A stretch of DNA of 12,311 bases from NCBI GenBank assembly GCA_964455375.1, contig CAYVXE010000121.1, positions 1 through 12,311 on the forward strand. The letters are read 5' to 3'. The notes beneath the pieces are model-generated. The model saw only the letters and a list, made by a program, of their open reading frames with translations, had not been told where the DNA came from and did not search any database. A program made the position numbers and the translations under genes. The DNA comes from CAYVXE01 sp964455375. Lineage in GTDB: Bacteria > Zhuqueibacterota > Zhuqueibacteria > Oceanimicrobiales > Oceanimicrobiaceae. Numbering within the stretch: the first letter of the stretch is position 1; each line of letters begins with the position of its first letter. This document shows positions 6,175-12,311 of the stretch, piece after piece.

Positions 6175-6750
6175 TTGGAACTTTTTGAAAAAAAACATCT
6201 TGGCTTAGTCGGTTTAGGAAATCCGGGAGACGACTACTCAACAACCCGTCATAACATTGGTTTTATGATCATTGACAAAATCGGGCAATTATTAAATTGC
6301 CCTTTCGTAACTGTTGACAACATTTACATGCAAGCAGATACCGTGTATTCCGGACAAAACGTCAGCCTCATTAAACCATTGACGTATATGAATCTGAGTG
6401 GGGAAGCGATTGTTGAATTAATCGATAGAGAGAAGATCGACTTGCCAAATCTTCTCGTTATTTCAGATGATTTCAATCTTACTTTTGGAAAAATAAGATT
6501 CAGAAAAAGTGGGTCTGATGGCGGCCATAACGGTTTGGCGTCTGTCATCAGTCGTTTGCAGACAATTGATTTTCCGCGTTTACGATTTGGTATCGGCCAG
6601 AAAAATATGAATGATGCAATGACATTTGTCCTGTCCGATTTTAATGCTAGTGAAAAAAAATCCCTTCCTTCCCTGATTGATGAGACAGCCCAAGCTTGTC
6701 TGTATTTTATCCGTGAAGGAATCACAAAAACAATGAACCTGTACAACTGA
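6175..6750 (+). CDS. pth: Peptidyl-tRNA hydrolase
   Basis: Family motifs are complete: VGLGNPGDDY near the N-terminus, TRHNIGF (catalytic His), PLTYMNLSGEA, DDFNLTFGKIR (catalytic Asp), and GSDGGHNGLAS. Pth releases peptides from peptidyl-tRNAs that drop off ribosomes, recycling tRNA in the cytosol. No ATG lies between the rplY stop and GLGNPG. I chose TTG at 6175, which gives 191 residues, the normal family size, and starts 7 bases after the rplY stop. The frame stays open upstream to a TTG at 6088, but that would add a basic, Lys/Arg-rich stretch that is merely the other frame of the rplY acidic tail. There is no strong Shine-Dalgarno sequence for 6175, so translation is probably coupled to rplY. 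Function is certain; start is moderately sure. Confidence 0.93.
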   Translation: MELFEKKHLGLVGLGNPGDDYSTTRHNIGFMIIDKIGQLLNCPFVTVDNIYMQADTVYSGQNVSLIKPLTYMNLSGEAIVELIDREKIDLPNLLVISDDFNLTFGKIRFRKSGSDGGHNGLASVISRLQTIDFPRLRFGIGQKNMNDAMTFVLSDFNASEKKSLPSLIDETAQACLYFIREGITKTMNLYN

Positions 6751-6769
6751 ACAAACTAAGGAGGAAGAA

Positions 6770-8779
6770 TTGACTACCCCGATTATCGCGAGTTTAGTCG
6801 CACTTGCCTTTGTTGCCTATTTAATTGCAGATGTTATGAAACGAGACGCCGGCAGTGCAAAGATGGTTGAAATCTCGGAAGCCATACAAGCAGGAGCTAA
6901 AGCGTTTCTCAAACGTGAATATTTGTACATCGGTAGTTTTGTCGTGGTCATATCGGTACTCATTGCTATTGCACCGTTGATTTCCACTGTTGATTTGGGT
7001 TGGAGAACGTCAATTGCATTCATTGGCGGAGCTCTTGCATCTTCTCTTGCCGGCTATATTGGCATGAGCATCGCAACGAGAGCCAATAGTCGGACCACCC
7101 AAGGTGCTTTAAGCGGTGGTCTGAAAGGCGCTCTCAGTGTCGCTGTTTCAGGTGGAGCTGTCATGGGCATGAGTGTCGTCGGACTTTCTCTTTTAGGCCT
7201 TTGTATTGTGTTTATCGTTTTCAAAGGGGAGCCGACCATTATTAACGGCTATGCCATGGGAGCCAGCCTTGTTGCTTTATTTGCCCGTAGCGGCGGCGGT
7301 ATTTTCACCAAAGGTGCGGATATGGGAGCAGATCTGGTTGGAAAAGTTGAAGCTGGCATTCCGGAAGATGACCCAAGAAACCCAGCAGTTATTGCAGACA
7401 ATGTCGGCGACAACGTAGGTGACGTTGCCGGTCTCGGCGCTGATTTGCTGGAATCTTACGTCGAATCGATTATTGCCGCGCTGGCTATCGCTGCAATAAT
7501 TGGTTTAACATCAGACAATTTACGAATGATCCCATTCTATATCGCCAGCGCAGGTATCATCTCCTCCATCATCGGCATTATATATGTCCGTGTAGCCGGA
7601 AAATCGAATCCGCAAAGTGCTTTGATGGGAGGAACGTATGTGAGTGCGATTTTAACAGCTGTTGCTACTTATTTCATCGTAAAACAATTTGGTACGACTT
7701 TTAGCGAAGACGGCCAAACGTACACGGCCATGGGACCTTTTTATGCAACGATTGCCGGAGTTGTCTCGGGAATCATCGTCGGTTTCTTCAGTGAATATTA
7801 CACGTCCAGTAAATATAAACCAGTTAAGAGTCTCGCCGCAGAATCCCAAAGCGGTCCGGCTCTTACCGTGACCAGTGGTATTTCAGTTGGCATGGCTTCA
7901 ACCGCTTTCCCTGTTATCGCATTGGCAATGGCGGTTATGGTTTCCTTCCATTTTGCCGGTTTTTATGGTGTCGCCATGGCTGCATTAGGGATGCTTGCCA
8001 CAACCGGAATGGTTGTAGCGGTTGACTCTTACGGCCCAATTGCCGATAATGCAGGTGGCATTGCCGAGATGGCAGAACTAGATCCTAAAGTCAGAGAGAT
8101 CACCGACAATCTCGACTCTGTAGGTAATACCACAGCAGCGATCGGAAAAGGGTTCGCGATAGGCTCGGCGGCATTTGCATCACTGGGTTTGTTAGTCGCT
8201 TACATGAAATCCGTGAACATAGAAGCCGCGGACATAAAGGATCCGAAAGTACTCGCAGGTTTGTTAATTGGCGGCATGTTTCCATTTTTGATCTCTTCGA
8301 TGCTGTTTAAGGCTGTCAGCAAAGCTGCGTTTAAGATGATCGAAGAAGTTCGCCGACAGTTCAAAGAGATCCCCGGCCTTATGGAAGGCAAAGTCATGCC
8401 GGATTCAGCCAAATGTGTCGATATAAGCACCACAGGCGCGATACAGGGGATGCTTTTACCTGGTTCATTAGCAATTGTTACGCCTGTTATCGTTGGGCTT
8501 GTCTTAGGTGCGGAAGCATTAGCAGGGCTTCTGGTTGGCGCTCTCATAACAGGAGTCATGCTCGGCATACAAATGGCAAATTCAGGCGGCGCTATGGACA
8601 ACGCTAAAAAGTATGTGGAAGAAGGACATTTCGGTGGTAAAAACTCGGAAACACACAAAGCAACAGTTATCGGGGATACGGTGGGAGATCCGTTGAAAGA
8701 TACGGTTGGACCTTCCATTAATATTTTGATAAAATTAATGGCCGTCATTTCCCTGGTACTTGCTCCGTTATTTATATAA
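6770..8779 (+). CDS. hppA: Membrane-bound ion-pumping pyrophosphatase, K+-dependent type
   Basis: The 669-residue, about 16-helix protein carries the M-PPase signature sites: GADMGADLVGKVEAGIPEDD (182-201), DNVGDNVGDVAG (210-221), GADLLESYVES (Glu228 region), VDSYGPIADNAGGIAEM, and the C-terminal VIGDTVGDPLKDT. It couples hydrolysis of pyrophosphate to export of H+ or Na+ across the inner membrane. In GNTTAAIGKG (452-461) Ala456 and Gly459 occupy positions where K+-independent enzymes have Lys and Thr, so this should be a K+-dependent enzyme; that branch contains both H+ and Na+ pumps and I cannot separate them by eye. The start is TTG 6770 with an excellent AAGGAGGA (6758-6765). It lies 19 bases after pth and 25 before rpsF, so it may share transcripts with translation genes. 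The SGGAMDNAKK motif has Met where many relatives have Trp. Confidence 0.97.
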   Translation: MTTPIIASLVALAFVAYLIADVMKRDAGSAKMVEISEAIQAGAKAFLKREYLYIGSFVVVISVLIAIAPLISTVDLGWRTSIAFIGGALASSLAGYIGMSIATRANSRTTQGALSGGLKGALSVAVSGGAVMGMSVVGLSLLGLCIVFIVFKGEPTIINGYAMGASLVALFARSGGGIFTKGADMGADLVGKVEAGIPEDDPRNPAVIADNVGDNVGDVAGLGADLLESYVESIIAALAIAAIIGLTSDNLRMIPFYIASAGIISSIIGIIYVRVAGKSNPQSALMGGTYVSAILTAVATYFIVKQFGTTFSEDGQTYTAMGPFYATIAGVVSGIIVGFFSEYYTSSKYKPVKSLAAESQSGPALTVTSGISVGMASTAFPVIALAMAVMVSFHFAGFYGVAMAALGMLATTGMVVAVDSYGPIADNAGGIAEMAELDPKVREITDNLDSVGNTTAAIGKGFAIGSAAFASLGLLVAYMKSVNIEAADIKDPKVLAGLLIGGMFPFLISSMLFKAVSKAAFKMIEEVRRQFKEIPGLMEGKVMPDSAKCVDISTTGAIQGMLLPGSLAIVTPVIVGLVLGAEALAGLLVGALITGVMLGIQMANSGGAMDNAKKYVEEGHFGGKNSETHKATVIGDTVGDPLKDTVGPSINILIKLMAVISLVLAPLFI

Positions 8780-8804
8780 CAATTATATTTTGGAGGTAAA
8801 TAAA

Positions 8805-9444
8805 TTGAAGTTTTATGAAACAACGATTGTAATAGATTCTTTACAAAAACCTGATAATATCCAGAATACTATCACTAAAATTCAGTCATTCATCAAAAAT
8901 AATGGCGGAGAAATTGCCGCAGTAGATGAATGGGGCAAAAAACGACTTGCTTACGAAATCAAACGTCGGCAATATGGCACTTATTTTCAAATTTATTTTA
9001 AAGGCGCCGGCACATTGCCCAATTTACTCGAACGAGAATTTCTTCTTGAAGAATCGATCTTGCGTTACTTAACGCTTGTCTTTGAACCAAAACTTTTTCA
9101 GGATAAAGTCGCGGCTATTGAAGAGAAAACCGCCCCAAAACCAGTTGCTACAAAACCAGTTGNNNNNNNNNNNNNNNNNNNNNNNNNNNNNNNNNNNNNN
9201 NNNNNNNNNNNNNNNNNNNNNNNNNNNNNNNNNNNNNNNNNNNNNNNNNNNNNNNNNNNNNNTTGAAGAGAAAACCGCCCCAAAACCAGTTGCTACAAAA
9301 CCAGTTGACACAAAACCAGTTGACACAAAACCGGAAACAGAGAAGCCGGCTGAAGAGGTTGCAACTGATGATCAAAGCGAAAAAACGACCATTGAAGAAA
9401 CTGCGCCTGACGTAACGACGGAAGCAGAGCAACTGTCTGAATGA
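8805..9444 (+). CDS. rpsF: Small ribosomal subunit protein bS6 with long repetitive acidic tail (interrupted by an assembly gap)
   Basis: Residues 1-98 form the normal bS6 domain: MKFYETTIVIDS, GGEIAAVDEWGKKRLAYEIK, YGTYFQIYFKG, LEREFLLEESILRYL. bS6 binds 16S rRNA as a pair with bS18 on the platform of the small subunit. The start is TTG 8805, with TTGGAGG at ideal spacing; no in-frame ATG precedes the domain. After the domain the frame enters a Lys-Pro-Thr-Val and then Glu-rich tail. A 100-N gap (9163-9262) interrupts it and breaks the frame as written. Because the 45 bases on either side are identical, merging them gives a continuous 164-residue protein with tail units VATKP, VDTKP, VDTKP ending in EAEQLSE. 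The first of the rpsF-rpsR-rplI cluster; no ssb gene lies between rpsF and rpsR. Tail copy number is uncertain. Confidence 0.92.
9118..9162 (+). repeat. 45-base direct repeat, left copy (abuts N gap)
   Basis: These 45 bases are identical to 9263-9307. The copy ends exactly where the N run begins and its partner starts exactly where the run ends. This is the pattern of two contig ends that overlap but were padded rather than merged. Confidence 0.95.
9163..9262. other. Assembly gap (100 N)
   Basis: Exactly 100 unknown bases lie inside the rpsF tail. A round length and identical flanks point to a scaffolder placeholder, not a measured gap. Removing the N run and one copy of the flanking repeat (145 bases) restores the reading frame. 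Confidence 0.95.
9263..9307 (+). repeat. 45-base direct repeat, right copy
   Basis: Identical to 9118-9162 on the other side of the gap; it continues directly into the DTKPV-coding repeat and the rest of the rpsF tail. Confidence 0.95.
9291..9335 (+). repeat. 15-base tandem repeat coding for DTKPV-like units
   Basis: About three successive 15-base units (GCTACAAAACCAGTT, then GACACAAAACCAGTT, then GACACAAAACCGGAA) encode ATKPV, DTKPV, DTKPE in the bS6 tail. In-frame repeats of this kind vary in copy number and probably caused the assembly break next to them. Confidence 0.85.
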
Positions 9445-9515
9445 TATGATCATACTTCGGGCACAATTCAGACAATTTAAAATTTAAAATATGAACACGA
9501 AGGAGTATTTGTGCT

Positions 9516-9746
9516 ATGTTTAAAAAAGTAAAAATATGTAAAATCTGCGAAGACAGAAAAAACAACGAGACCTACATTGACTTCAAAGATACCACTAAGC
9601 TCACAAGATTTGTGACCGACCAAGGAAAAATGATTCCACGCAGAACGTCCGGAAATTGTGCTAAATGCCAGCGGTTGTTGAAACGAGCAATTAAACGTGC
9701 CCGCTATTTAGCATTAATGCCCTACGTCATGGACAATTCGAAATAG
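9516..9746 (+). CDS. rpsR: Small ribosomal subunit protein bS18, zinc-binding (four-cysteine) form
   Basis: The 76-residue protein shows the bS18 core IDFKDTTKLTRFVTDQGKMI followed by PRRTSGNC and a basic RLLKRAIKRARYLALMP helix. It binds 16S rRNA together with bS6. Four cysteines (8, 11, 48, 51) form two CxxC pairs, the ancestral zinc-binding version; many bacteria have lost these cysteines. ATG 9516 is preceded by AAGGAG (9500-9505) at 10-base spacing. It stands 71 bases after rpsF and 48 before rplI. Presence of the cysteine form suggests no zinc-sparing replacement at this locus; whether a cysteine-free paralogue exists elsewhere cannot be seen. Confidence 0.97.
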   Translation: MFKKVKICKICEDRKNNETYIDFKDTTKLTRFVTDQGKMIPRRTSGNCAKCQRLLKRAIKRARYLALMPYVMDNSK

Positions 9747-9794
9747 TGATTGAATTTTCTCGTTATTTGCAAACAGATCACAGGATTATAAAAA

Positions 9795-10238
9795 ATGAAA
9801 ATAATTTTAAAACAAGATTCTGAAAACCTTGGCAAAGCCGGTGAAATTGTCGATGTCAAACCTGGCTATGCCAGAAATTATCTGATTCCCAAAAATGTTG
9901 CCCTCCCCGCGACGCTGCAAAACATGAACCTATTTAAAAACCAGAAAAAGCGGGAAGAAATCAAACAGCTAAAACATAAAAAAGACGCTCAGGCCATTGC
10001 AGATAAACTTAAAAAAGTTTCGCTTACAGTGCCGGTTGTAGTGGGTGAAGAAGACAAAGTTTTCGGTGCAGTTACAACCCAAAATATAGCGGACTTACTC
10101 AATGCAGAAGGGTTTAAGATTGACCGCCGCAAAATACAGTTGACGGAACCTATTAAAGCGCTTGGAGTTTATGAAGTACCCATTAAGCTACACAGCGATG
10201 TTGAAGCGAGCATAAAAGTGTGGGTTGTAAAAGAGTAA
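9795..10238 (+). CDS. rplI: Large ribosomal subunit protein bL9
   Basis: The 147-residue protein has the bL9 N-terminal rRNA-binding domain with its signature GKAGEIVDVKPGYARNYLIP (residues 13-32), a long central helix rich in Lys, Glu and Gln (about 45-75), and the C-terminal domain (VFGAVTTQNIADLL, VYEVPIKLHSDVEA). It binds 23S rRNA at the base of the L1 stalk and helps maintain reading frame. Length is normal. The ATG at 9795 has a modest CAGGAT upstream at about 10-base spacing. It completes rpsF-rpsR-rplI, the standard cluster. Confidence 0.98.
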   Translation: MKIILKQDSENLGKAGEIVDVKPGYARNYLIPKNVALPATLQNMNLFKNQKKREEIKQLKHKKDAQAIADKLKKVSLTVPVVVGEEDKVFGAVTTQNIADLLNAEGFKIDRRKIQLTEPIKALGVYEVPIKLHSDVEASIKVWVVKE

Positions 10239-10249
10239 AACTGACTTAG

Positions 10250-10279
10250 ACTATAAGGAAAGCGTATTTCTTTTATAGT
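10250..10279 (+). terminator. AT-rich hairpin after rplI, possible weak terminator
   Basis: ACTATAAGGAAA (10250-10261) pairs with TTTCTTTTATAGT (10267-10279), giving about 12 pairs with one bulged T around a GCGTA loop. No T-run follows directly, so termination would be weak; mRNA protection is an alternative. It separates the ribosomal cluster from the small zinc-ribbon gene. Confidence 0.35.
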
Positions 10280-10318
10280 TATCAGTAACTAATTTTTATA
10301 TAATTAAGGGGAAATAAA

Positions 10319-10510
10319 ATGGAACAGGTCTTTCCGAAATGTCAGAAATGTGATACCGGTTTGTTAATTCCATTATCCGATTACGGTAGAGAGGGTTCTT
10401 CAATCATGTATAAGGCCTGGGTTTGCACCAACCCGGCCTGCGGCTTTAATTTGCGAATTGACAATGGTGACGTTAGCATTGGCAAAACTATCGAACAATC
10501 ATACAAGTAG
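10319..10510 (+). CDS. Small four-cysteine zinc-ribbon protein of unknown function
   Basis: The 63-residue product has CQKC (Cys8, Cys11) and CTNPAC (Cys36, Cys41), a spacing that fits a single zinc ribbon with two short hairpins. The segment between them, LLIPLSDYGREGSSIMYKAW, and the trailing FNLRIDNGDVSIGKTI look beta-rich. No signal peptide or membrane segment is present, so it is probably cytosolic. ATG 10319 has a good AAGGGG (10306-10311) at 7-base spacing and codon use looks like its neighbours, supporting a real gene. It lies between rplI and a YbbR-domain gene; proximity to ribosomal genes hints at an RNA- or translation-linked role but proves nothing. I do not recognise a named family. 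Confidence 0.8.
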   Translation: MEQVFPKCQKCDTGLLIPLSDYGREGSSIMYKAWVCTNPACGFNLRIDNGDVSIGKTIEQSYK

Positions 10511-10578
10511 ATTGGCCTCGATTCTTAATACAGGTATTGCAGACGTAGTCTATCCATGTTTTTGAATATGTCGCTTTT

Positions 10579-11514
10579 ATGAAGGGTCTAGCAATCCTAA
10601 AAAATTACCAGGTTAAACTGGCAGTCTTTATCATAGCAATTTTTATCTGGTTCTATGTTATCACAGAGGACCAATACGACTATGTCATCAAAGTCCCTGT
10701 CTCTGTAACCAATCTGCCAGACAACAAAGTTATCCTGAACAACTTACCTAGAACCGTAAAAGTGAAAGTGAATGGAACAGGTAAAAGCCTGATTGCACTA
10801 AGCATGAGTAGCGGTGCCAATGTTCAATTGGATCTGTCAGATGTAGAAAAAAGTAAAGTCTTCAAATTAACCCCACAACAAGTCTTTTTAACCAGACGCT
10901 TTGAAGATGTTCAAATTCAGGAAATCGTTATGCCGGAAACGATTAGGGTTACCTTAGATAATTTTATCAGTAAAAAGGTTCCTGTACATCTTGACTTGCA
11001 CCCACAACTCGCCGCAGGATACACCATTGTCGGGCCAATTCATGTAAAACCGGACTCGGTGGCTATCTCCGGCCCCCAGTCTGCGGTTTCCCAAATAACC
11101 GAGGTTGCCACTGAACACAAAGAATACCAGGGTCTACGTTTCGATCTTCAAAAAAAAATCCCGCTGAAACTCCATTCAAACTCTGTTCATTGCAACCGCA
11201 GCGATGTTTCGATCTTTATAAATATCCAGCCTTTATTAGAAAGGACGATGGACGGCGTTCCCGTCAAAGTAACACATGTCCCGCGGTACCTCAACGTCTA
11301 TGTGGTGCCATCAACGGTTAGTGTCGTCTTAGAGGGCGGAGGGTTACTTCTTTCAAAAATTACCCACGACGACATTCATGCCTTTATCGATTACAATATC
11401 GCAAAACGTAATCCGGGCAAAGGCCATGCACCGAAAATCGACCTCCCGGCCGGTATCCGTTATTCGGATATCAAACCGAAAAACTTCAAACTTGTATTTG
11501 AAAACACGAATTGA
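10579..11514 (+). CDS. YbbR-domain membrane-anchored protein (CdaR-like)
   Basis: The 311-residue product starts with a short cytoplasmic segment and one membrane helix (about residues 11-29, VKLAVFIIAIFIWFYVI), followed by an extracytoplasmic part made of YbbR-like beta repeats: about 36-125 (VPVSVTNLPDNKVI, PRTVKVKVNG), 130-215 (KKVPVHLDL, GYTIVGPIHVKPDSVAISGP) and a more diverged third unit to the C-terminus (MDGVPVKVTHVP, PSTVSVVLEGG). In Firmicutes YbbR/CdaR regulates the diadenylate cyclase CdaA, encoded next to it. Here no cyclase gene is adjacent; rsmE follows after 16 bases. The start ATG 10579 is placed by the membrane helix; no clear Shine-Dalgarno sequence is visible. Domain call is good; partner and role are inference. 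Confidence 0.85.
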   Translation: MKGLAILKNYQVKLAVFIIAIFIWFYVITEDQYDYVIKVPVSVTNLPDNKVILNNLPRTVKVKVNGTGKSLIALSMSSGANVQLDLSDVEKSKVFKLTPQQVFLTRRFEDVQIQEIVMPETIRVTLDNFISKKVPVHLDLHPQLAAGYTIVGPIHVKPDSVAISGPQSAVSQITEVATEHKEYQGLRFDLQKKIPLKLHSNSVHCNRSDVSIFINIQPLLERTMDGVPVKVTHVPRYLNVYVVPSTVSVVLEGGGLLLSKITHDDIHAFIDYNIAKRNPGKGHAPKIDLPAGIRYSDIKPKNFKLVFENTN

Positions 11515-11530
11515 TTTCCGTCTCTACATT

Positions 11531-12277
11531 ATGACACACGATGATTTTTTTTATGTCCTGCCTCAAAATATCCATGGAAACAATGTGAGTTTGGAAGAAC
11601 GGGAAAGTTCGCATTTGATCAAAGTCATGCGTTGCAAGAAAAATGACTTGTTTTGGGCAATTGACGGAAATGGGTTTGTTTATGAATGTAAAATTACGAT
11701 CGCAGATAAAAAAAAGACCATCGCAGATATCGTCAGGAAATTAGCTGATTTTGGGGAACCCACCTTTCAAATTACTGTTGCTGTTGGCATTCCTAAAAAA
11801 CACAAGTTCGAATGGATATTAGAAAAAGGAACAGAACTTGGCGTATCGGCATTCACGCCTTTACGCACAAAAAGAACAACTGCAAACGAAAAATCTATCA
11901 AATATGACCGGTTAAACAATATCATTATCAGTTCATGTAAACAATGTAAACGTTCAAAATTCCCCACCCTCGGATCGGTGCAATCCTTTAAATACTTTTG
12001 TGAACACTCTGGCCAATTTGACATTAAATTCATTGCCCATGAAAAAACAACTACCTCTACAATCGATAATTTGTTGCGAGCATCAACAAAGCCACCTGAG
12101 ATACGGTCAGTTTGTCTCTGCGTCGGGCCGGAAGGCGGCTTTACGGAAGAGGAGGTCCAATTCGCAGTGAAAAACGGTTTTCAACCCATCACATTTGGTG
12201 TGCGCCGCTTGCGGACTGAAACTGCTGCTATTGTGGGAGCCACGATTATTTTAAACACACTAGGTGAACTTCAGTAA
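11531..12277 (+). CDS. rsmE: 16S rRNA (uracil-1498-N3)-methyltransferase
   Basis: The 248-residue protein has an N-terminal PUA-like domain (about 1-72, with SSHLIKVMRCKKND) and a C-terminal SPOUT methyltransferase domain: EKGTELGVSAF (98-108), the SAM-binding knot loop CVGPEGGFTEEE (197-208) and FGVRRLRTETAAI (222-234). It methylates U1498 of 16S rRNA in the assembled small subunit using S-adenosylmethionine. Length is normal (240-250). I chose ATG 11531 since homologues begin just before the PUA-like domain; the open frame upstream overlaps the YbbR gene. The usual EQSGR-type motif reads KQCKR here (137-141), a mild departure. It follows the YbbR gene by 16 bases, so they likely share a transcript. 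The remaining 34 bases to the edge show nothing recognisable. Confidence 0.96.
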   Translation: MTHDDFFYVLPQNIHGNNVSLEERESSHLIKVMRCKKNDLFWAIDGNGFVYECKITIADKKKTIADIVRKLADFGEPTFQITVAVGIPKKHKFEWILEKGTELGVSAFTPLRTKRTTANEKSIKYDRLNNIIISSCKQCKRSKFPTLGSVQSFKYFCEHSGQFDIKFIAHEKTTTSTIDNLLRASTKPPEIRSVCLCVGPEGGFTEEEVQFAVKNGFQPITFGVRRLRTETAAIVGATIILNTLGELQ

Positions 12278-12311
12278 TTCCTGACTGCTCGAAAACATGA
12301 ACCTTTTCACA

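Noticed and set aside
5756..6244. Minus-strand open frame antisense to rplY/pth
   Set aside because: Serine- and proline-rich shadow of the Glu-rich bL25 tail; no independent evidence for coding.
8200..8823. Long minus-strand open frame antisense to hppA
   Set aside because: It is a shadow of the strongly conserved hppA frame; its composition resembles no protein family I know and it lacks a ribosome binding site.
9118..9307. Direct repeats flanking a spacer-like stretch, superficially like a CRISPR or transposon duplication
   Set aside because: Only two copies, coding in frame for the bS6 tail, separated by exactly 100 N; assembly overlap explains it.
9445..9454. 10-bp palindrome TATGATCATA after rpsF
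   Set aside because: Too short and AT-rich to call; no T-run follows and no partner site is visible.

Overview
The window looks like a core-genome contig from an uncultured Gram-negative bacterium, probably of the FCB superphylum (Calditrichota/KSB1-like is my best guess). The reasons are an LpxH of the Bacteroidota-like type, which implies lipid A; a SpoVG gene in a non-sporulating context; the order ispE-spoVG-tRNA-Gln-prs-rplY-pth; a K+-dependent-type membrane pyrophosphatase; and bacterial microcompartment (BMC) shell genes. Base composition looks moderate (low to mid 40s % GC by eye) and even. A run of exactly 100 N suggests a scaffolded draft or metagenome assembly. The phylum assignment is inference.

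Layout. Positions 1-1313 (minus) hold the N-terminal part of a class A penicillin-binding protein that runs off the left edge. Positions 1425-2147 (minus) encode LpxH. A short divergent promoter region (about 2148-2306) separates these from everything else, which is on the plus strand: two tandem BMC hexamer shell proteins (2307-3084), ispE, spoVG, tRNA-Gln(UUG) with a likely terminator, prs, rplY (bL25/CTC), pth, a membrane proton/sodium pyrophosphatase (hppA), the ribosomal cluster rpsF-rpsR-rplI, a small four-cysteine zinc-ribbon protein, a YbbR-domain membrane protein and rsmE. No gene-free stretch exceeds about 160 bases.

How the genes work together. Most are housekeeping genes: envelope synthesis (PBP1A, LpxH, YbbR), isoprenoid precursor supply (IspE), PRPP supply (Prs), and translation (bL25, Pth, bS6, bS18, bL9, RsmE, tRNA-Gln). 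The membrane pyrophosphatase can recover energy from the pyrophosphate released by biosynthesis. The outlier is the orphan BMC pair. It has a good sigma70-like promoter but no encapsulated enzymes next to it, so it looks like a satellite shell locus whose metabolic core would lie elsewhere in the genome. The second shell protein has a changed pore loop and a C-terminal helical tail, and is the most interesting item in the window.

Caveats. The N block inside rpsF is flanked by an exact 45-base duplication, so it is probably an assembly artefact; collapsing it restores one open reading frame. Three consecutive genes (pth, hppA, rpsF) appear to start with TTG.
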